Under the pieces are notes generated by a model that saw only the letters and a program-made list of their open reading frames with translations, was not told where the DNA came from and made no database searches. From Dermacentor variabilis (taxonomy: Eukaryota > Arthropoda > Arachnida > Ixodida > Ixodidae): a stretch of 64,000 nt of DNA. The stretch is taken from assembly GCF_050947875.1 (NCBI RefSeq), contig NC_134577.1:68804639-68868638 (forward strand), given 5' to 3'. The position numbers were made by a program, and so were the translations under genes. Positions 59,209 to 64,000 of the stretch are shown in pieces (the first letter of the stretch is position 1; every line of letters begins with the position of its first letter).

Positions 59209-62200
59209 CCGCTACAAAAATGTCTCCATATTTCAGTGGAATGCCAACAGTCTTCGAAGGAAGTGTGCTGACTTTCGTAAACTGCTTGTGCAATACAACT
59301 TCCCAATACTTTGCATTCAAGAGGCGGGAATCAATGACGACTTTCGCCTCTCAAATTATGTGATATACAAAACTTCTCGTCAAGGTGCTGTTAGCAGAGT
59401 GCTCCTGTGCGTCAGAAAGGACCTACCATCTTATCAAATTCTGTCCAGTGATTCAGACTTCCCGGAATTCATCGCATGTAAAGTATCCTTTGGCAAGCTC
59501 TGTATAACAGTGATTAATTTATACCTACAACCTTCAAACCGGATTTCAGTAGAAGCTCTAGTGGATATCTTCAAAATAGCTCATTCTAATGTATTTATAT
59601 GTGGCGACTTCAATGCACACAACGCCATCTGGCGCAGTGATCATTGTGATGCACGGGGTAACGTTATTGAGTGCGCCATAGATAAATGCAACTTGACTGT
59701 TTTAAACGATGGGTCGCCAACATTCCTTCGTGGATATAATTACTCAAGCTGCATAGATGTTACCCTGTGTTCACATGATCTAGTGAATGGTGTGGGATGG
59801 ACAACAGATATGGAAACGCGCGGAAGTGATCATTTTCCCATCCTTGTTAACCACCCTAGCATGCACTGTGATATCAGGCGTTACAGCAGACTAACCAACT
59901 GGCAAGCTTTCCGGTACCGCCTAACGGATCAAATTAATCAACATGCAACAGTGGAAAAATTTACAGAACGTTTGCAGGACAATATGAACATATGCACAAA
60001 GAGGGTCCCAATTCCAAAAAATTACGCTGCAGTTGACGGAGAATATGAACACCTAAGAGCCATCCGACGCCGATCGGAAAGAGCTTACCGACGGAGCGGA
60101 AGTTTAGAAGCATACAGAAACGCTCAGAAAATACACAATGTAATGCGCAGACGAATGGAAAATTTAGGCAAACGGCGCTGGCGCGATTTCTGCGGCACGC
60201 TGTTTCCTCACACGGCTGTCCCACGAATTTTTCTAGCAATTCGTTCTTTAAGTGGACCTGTAACACAGAGCTTCCCATTTCGTGCTCTCGCTGTAGCACG
60301 GGACACGTGTGAAATAATAGTTGCAGATGAATTTTGTGAGCTTATTTCCAGACATGCTTTCTCATCGCAATGTGCAGAGTTTGATATTTCAGTAGTGTTG
60401 GCAAAGCGAAAAATTACGGCTTGCTACTGGGCCCAACATCCTCAATTGGATCACACTTTCACATTAAGCGAGCTTCAATGTGCAATTGCATCATGTCGCC
60501 AAAAGTCCGCTGCTGGGCCGGACGGCATTACGTACAATATGCTAAGAAACCTCGGACCGACAGGTACAAATGCTCTCTTAGACATCTATAATAACTTATG
60601 GATAGAGGAAACGGTACCTGACTCTTGGAAAGTCGCTCGAATCATACCAATTTTAAAACCTGGTAAGACGCCCTTGTGCCTTGAATCCTTCCGCCCTGTT
60701 AGTTTGACAAGTTGTTTATGCAAAGTAATGGAGAAAATGATTGACGCGCGACTTCAGTGGTGGTGTAATGAAACGAATGTGCTGTCCAACTACTTAGTAG
60801 GTTTTAGAAAACATAGATGCACAATGGATGCAATATTAGATATAGTAACCTGTGTGGAGCACGAGCGTGCACGTGGGAACATGACTATAGCAGTATTCCT
60901 AGACATCAAGAGGGCATTTGACACTGTTAGTCACGTTCATGTTTTGCTAAGCATGTTGGAACTTGGTCTGTCTGGCAGGTCCTTGCGATGGATTTCTGAA
61001 TTTCTATCAGGTCGCAAAATATTTGTTCAGACGGGTGAAGGAAAGAGTGCTGAACATCTCGTCAAACAGGGAGTACCACAGGGAAGCGTACTCAGCCCCT
61101 TCCTTTTTAACTGCGTCATGGCTGATTTAACCAGAAGGCTGCCATCACAGTTAAAATTTTCACTGTATGCAGATGATGTGTGTATTTGGACATCTGGGTC
61201 TAATGCTCAACTACTTCAAATGGCATTGCAAGACAGCATAGATATAATCAACAAATTTTTGAGAGAGAGAGGAATGGTACTATCACACGCAAAGACAGCT
61301 GTATTGCCCTTCACTCGAAGGCGATTAAAAAATTTCACTCTTAGTCTGGAAGGACACCCTCTAATGATTGTCACACAGCATCGATTTGTAGGCATAATAC
61401 TTGATAGGCAGCTATCCTGGGCAGCCCACATAAAGAAACTCGAAAACGAGGTCAATGCCGTAGTGACTGTACTTCGCAGACTTGCAGGCACATCATGGGG
61501 CGGATCAGTATCGTCCATGCTAACTGTATACAATGCATTAATACGACAAAAAGTAGCGTATTCCGCGCCCATCTTACACGGACTTTCCCACACGTCAGAA
61601 GAGCGACTTCAAAGACTTTTAGCTAGAGGACTACGCCTATGTCTAGGAGTTCCACGAGCGACTTCTAGTTCTCTTGTAATAGCTGAGGCTCGCCAATCAC
61701 CATTTCCAGTTATGCGAACAACAGAAACATGCCGGCATTATTTCCGTCTTCAAACCCAGCATAAAAACCACCCATTGGCTCTAGACATAATGAAACGAGA
61801 TAGAAGTTATGTTCATATAGAAATTAGAGAACATCTTCACATATTGCCAAGAAATGAATTTTGGAACTCAGACATCGAATATCCTCCATGGCTGCTTACA
61901 GTTCCAAAAATCGAATTGTCAGTAGATGGGATATTCAGCAAAAGAGATATGTTCATTCGAGCTGCTCAACAACTAGCGCTGTACCAGATATATATGCGGT
62001 ATTCAGGATACACACACGTCTATACAGATGGCTCCAGTACAGCAACCTCTTCAACTTCATCATTCATTATACCGCATCTCAACAAACAAGGATCATTTAA
62101 ATTATCTCGTGCGACTTCGTCTACAACGGCTGAACTGTTCGCAATCCTATGTGCGATAAAATTTATATTGTCAGTAAGACATGCGCAAAAATGGGTAATT

Positions 62201-62680
62201 TTCAGCGATTCACAGGCGGCTCTAACATCACTCTGCAACACAAAGGGGAAAACATTCAGTGACAGTATAATATATGAAACACTTAAAAACCTCACAAAGG
62301 CAAGCGAAGCGAAACATGCAATATCATTCCAGTGGATACCAGGGCATTGCGACATTCCTGTCAACACAGCAGCCGATGAAGCAGCACGACAAGTGCAGCT
62401 AAAAGATGATACGGCTCCGCTCCCAATATCAAAGGATGAATTACGCTGCATTATAAGGACAACGTCTCTCAAATTATCTAGAAACACTTGGTTTGACCAG
62501 AATTCTAAGAGCTCGGACTTATACCATATTGATCCATTTATTGAATTCAAATTTTCATTGTCGTTAGATAGAACTATGGAAACCCTTATTCATCGATTAA
62601 GGCTAGGCACTGCTTACACAAAGCATTTCTTGCACAGAATTGGCCGTGCGGAAACCCCGAATGTGATTGTGGATTTGTAA
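59201..62680 (+). CDS. LINE ORF2, endonuclease-reverse transcriptase-RNase H (frameshifted near end)
   Basis: ORF2 nicks target DNA, reverse-transcribes the RNA from the nick and degrades RNA in the hybrid (family knowledge). Residues 1-220 are an APE-type endonuclease with QWNAN, QEAG (E41), GDFNAHN (D137) and GSDHFPI. RT spans about 410-760: SAAGPDGI, FRPVSLTS, FLDIKRAFDTV, GVPQGSVLSPFLF and YADD (656-659), all intact. RNase H lies at about 935-1075 with YTDGSS (D943), TAELF (E978), FSDSQAA (D1003) and AADEAA (D1059). The ATG at 59201 overlaps ORF1 by 8 bp, suggesting reinitiation or coupled translation. The frame ends early at residue 1159 because the expected C-terminal zinc motif continues in another frame. 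The likely cause is a one-base loss in the C run at about 62653-62656. Confidence 0.93.
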   Translation: MNNRYKNVSIFQWNANSLRRKCADFRKLLVQYNFPILCIQEAGINDDFRLSNYVIYKTSRQGAVSRVLLCVRKDLPSYQILSSDSDFPEFIACKVSFGKLCITVINLYLQPSNRISVEALVDIFKIAHSNVFICGDFNAHNAIWRSDHCDARGNVIECAIDKCNLTVLNDGSPTFLRGYNYSSCIDVTLCSHDLVNGVGWTTDMETRGSDHFPILVNHPSMHCDIRRYSRLTNWQAFRYRLTDQINQHATVEKFTERLQDNMNICTKRVPIPKNYAAVDGEYEHLRAIRRRSERAYRRSGSLEAYRNAQKIHNVMRRRMENLGKRRWRDFCGTLFPHTAVPRIFLAIRSLSGPVTQSFPFRALAVARDTCEIIVADEFCELISRHAFSSQCAEFDISVVLAKRKITACYWAQHPQLDHTFTLSELQCAIASCRQKSAAGPDGITYNMLRNLGPTGTNALLDIYNNLWIEETVPDSWKVARIIPILKPGKTPLCLESFRPVSLTSCLCKVMEKMIDARLQWWCNETNVLSNYLVGFRKHRCTMDAILDIVTCVEHERARGNMTIAVFLDIKRAFDTVSHVHVLLSMLELGLSGRSLRWISEFLSGRKIFVQTGEGKSAEHLVKQGVPQGSVLSPFLFNCVMADLTRRLPSQLKFSLYADDVCIWTSGSNAQLLQMALQDSIDIINKFLRERGMVLSHAKTAVLPFTRRRLKNFTLSLEGHPLMIVTQHRFVGIILDRQLSWAAHIKKLENEVNAVVTVLRRLAGTSWGGSVSSMLTVYNALIRQKVAYSAPILHGLSHTSEERLQRLLARGLRLCLGVPRATSSSLVIAEARQSPFPVMRTTETCRHYFRLQTQHKNHPLALDIMKRDRSYVHIEIREHLHILPRNEFWNSDIEYPPWLLTVPKIELSVDGIFSKRDMFIRAAQQLALYQIYMRYSGYTHVYTDGSSTATSSTSSFIIPHLNKQGSFKLSRATSSTTAELFAILCAIKFILSVRHAQKWVIFSDSQAALTSLCNTKGKTFSDSIIYETLKNLTKASEAKHAISFQWIPGHCDIPVNTAADEAARQVQLKDDTAPLPISKDELRCIIRTTSLKLSRNTWFDQNSKSSDLYHIDPFIEFKFSLSLDRTMETLIHRLRLGTAYTKHFLHRIGRAETPNVIVDL

Positions 62681-62886
62681 ACGAAGATATATATCACCTC
62701 CTTCTAGATTGCCCACATCACGATACACCAAGAAGCCGACTTAAATCAGCGCTAATTAAATTAGACCGCAGACCTTTTGGTTTAAGGAAACTTTTGGGCC
62801 CTTGGCCAACAACGGCTTTGCAGAAGAGTGCTTTAAAAGCACTAAAGACTTTTCTTGAAGACAGCGGCATTGCTGGACGTTATTAG
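62657..62886 (+). pseudogene. Frameshifted ORF2 C-terminus with zinc motif
   Basis: Read one frame over from ORF2, the sequence gives ECDCGFVNEDIYHLLLDCPH, a CxC..H..C motif typical of the C-terminus of I, R1 and Jockey-type ORF2 proteins. It then runs to a TAG at 62884-62886. No start codon is expected, so it is a continuation separated by the frameshift. The motif is thought to bind nucleic acid during integration (family knowledge). Confidence 0.8.
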
Positions 62887-63303
62887 CGCTTTCATTATTC
62901 CCTTCATTTCATTGTCACTGTATATATCCATCTGTTTGTGAATTATGTTATGTTGACTGTTCTGTTGAGACTGTATGTGATAATGCATTTACACGATGTA
63001 TCTACCACCCGCTGACTAGACAGTGTGTTATTAGGCGACAATATCTTTTGTACTTTTGAGACTTTCATCTACATAAGTGTGGAGACATTTACATTATATA
63101 TTGTATGTACCATGTGTTCCTTACCTCATAGTCTTCCTGTGGAAACGTTGCGTGATAAGTCCTGGTGCTTGTGTGAAAAGACTGTTTGATATGTAACCTT
63201 GAACCCTGTACGATGTATGACGGAACCACTCAAGAGATGAGGAGTAGCCGGCGCCTTAAATTGTGCGCCAACATCGCCTTATACCATATCAATAAAAAAA
63301 AAA
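62887..63303 (+). other. LINE 3' UTR, polyadenylation signal and A tail
   Basis: About 400 bp of AT-rich non-coding sequence ends in the terminal motif AGCCGGCGCC, a 5-bp stem hairpin (GGCGC 63250-63254 with GCGCC 63265-63269), GCGCCAACATC, AATAAA at 63291 and about nine further A residues. The terminal motif is shared with 128-190 and 11757-11820. Confidence 0.85.
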
Positions 63304-63316
63304 ACTTGCACAGAAA
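63304..63316 (+). repeat. TSD of I-group LINE, right
   Basis: ACTTGCACAGAAA, identical to 57475-57487. Confidence 0.9.
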
Positions 63317-63377
63317 TTTTTTTCTTCGATTTCCGCCGCTGTTTTCGTGTAGCGACGGTGAAAGCTGACGACATCCG

Positions 63378-63592
63378 CCGCGGTGACTTAGCCGCTATGG
63401 TGCTGCGCTGCTGAGCACGAGGTCGCGGGATTGAATCCCGGCCACGGCGCCCACAGTTCCGCACATCGGGGGTACGTTAAAGGTCCCCTGATGGTCAAAA
63501 TTAAGCCGGAGTCTCCCCACTACGACGTGCCTTATAATCAAATCGTGATTTCAGCACGTAAACCTTCAGAATTAATTAATTCATTCAATGGT
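63378..63592 (+). repeat. Ruka-like SINE with imperfect TSD
   Basis: CCGCGGTGACTTAGCCGCTATGG (A box), GCTGAGCACGAGGTCGCGGG, GGGATTGAATCCCGGCC (B box), GGTACGTTAAAGGTCCCCTG, CTACGACGTGCCTTATAATC and CACGTAAACCTTCAGAATTAA follow the SINE order. TGACGACATCCG (63366-63377) and TGACGATAGCCG (63593-63604) match in 10 of 12 positions as a probable TSD. Part of the region between B box and body is deleted relative to the copy at 3115. Confidence 0.82.
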
Positions 63593-63604
63593 GACGATAG
63601 CCGG

Positions 63605-64000
63605 CGCGCGGTGGGTGGCTAATAACAATAATTATAAATAAAGATAATAGAAAACGTAAATGGAAGAAACAAGCCCTTAAAGCCAATAACAAATCTGGGG
63701 AACATCTTACACCACCTCTTAAGATTTGAAAAAAAAACAAAACAAAAACAGCAAGAGATGCCGATAAATCCGCCCGCATTGGGAAAGCTGGTGGCCTCTG
63801 CCTAAGCACATCTGGCGTAAATATTGGCGATAAAAACTTCAGCTTGTGAATGGTTCGTTCTTCTGTGCACTTATCGTTGGTTTGGCGATTCTGGCGAAAG
63901 TTGGTTTGGCGATTCAAAAAAAAAAAGTACTCAGAATACAGCGCCCGCCTGTGGGTCATCTGTGATCCTTTGCGTCCTGTCCATTCGCACTGTACCAAAC
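63605..64000. other. No recognised feature
   Basis: AT-rich sequence with an A run near 63917 and a GTTGGTTTGGCGATTC duplication (about 63879 and 63900). The 137-codon minus frame at 63585-63998 has no motif and overlaps low-complexity DNA. Confidence 0.45.

Larger units (their letters stand above)
57488..63303 (+). mobile_element. Near-intact non-LTR retrotransposon, I-group type (5.8 kb)
   Basis: The element has a short 5' UTR starting GGAAGAAGAAG, ORF1 with zinc knuckles, ORF2 overlapping ORF1 by 8 bp, a 3' UTR of about 0.4 kb and an A tail after AATAAA. A perfect 13-bp TSD brackets it. RNase H in ORF2 together with a three-knuckle ORF1 points to the I/LOA-like group of LINEs rather than CR1, Jockey or RTE. 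The exact clade is not assigned. Apart from one apparent frameshift near the ORF2 end both frames are open, so the copy is probably recent. The 5' end may include a few target bases because GAA repeats make the junction ambiguous. Confidence 0.92.

Overview
The window looks like non-coding, repeat-rich DNA from a hard (ixodid) tick. This is inferred from repeat content, not from a recognised host gene. The strongest pointers are several copies of a tRNA-headed SINE resembling the tick SINE Ruka, CR1/Jockey-like, RTE-like and I-group LINEs, Ty3/Gypsy pol relics, long CA, AAT, AAAT and AT microsatellites, and intron-like composition. I found no host protein exon, rRNA, genuine tRNA gene, operon, CRISPR array or prokaryotic feature that I could defend.

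Layout. 1-6 kb: a LINE-type 3' terminal hairpin, one copy of a dispersed repeat with paired CRE-like sites, tRNA-headed repeats, and a full SINE with target-site duplication (TSD). 5-12.8 kb: an unexplained 233-codon open frame, ATC/ATT arrays, a ~199-bp tandem duplication, LTR/leader remains and a second LINE-type tail. 12.8-18.8 kb: nothing recognised. 18.8-32.8 kb: an unclassified G-run repeat, SINE fragments, an antisense LINE RT scrap, the second copy of the CRE-bearing repeat, a candidate solo LTR, a LINE 3' end with a TTTA tail, and two adjacent minisatellites. 37-41 kb: two Gypsy pol relics facing away from each other, then a clean solo LTR inside an AT microsatellite. 43-45.4 kb: a palindromic MITE-like element, then a LINE interrupted by an RTE copy with an 8-bp TSD. 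48.5-55 kb: a decayed LINE interrupted by a SINE, and a SINE interrupted by an RTE copy. 57-63.6 kb: a 425-bp near-perfect palindrome next to a nearly intact 5.8-kb non-LTR retrotransposon with a perfect 13-bp TSD, then another SINE with a TSD.

The only well-preserved genes are the two ORFs of that retrotransposon. ORF1 is a nucleic-acid-binding protein with three zinc knuckles. ORF2 is a polyprotein with endonuclease, reverse transcriptase and RNase H, which together would perform target-primed reverse transcription. ORF2 carries one apparent frameshift at a C run just before its C-terminal zinc motif. SINEs such as those seen here encode no protein and rely on LINE enzymes. The nested insertions give a relative order: CR1-like LINEs are oldest, RTE and SINE copies are intermediate, and the I-group LINE and the palindromes look young.

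I did not find a convincing new biological system. The best leads are the shared 3' hairpin, the palindrome beside the young LINE, the CRE-bearing dispersed repeat and the splice-acceptor-like motif spread by LINE 3' ends.
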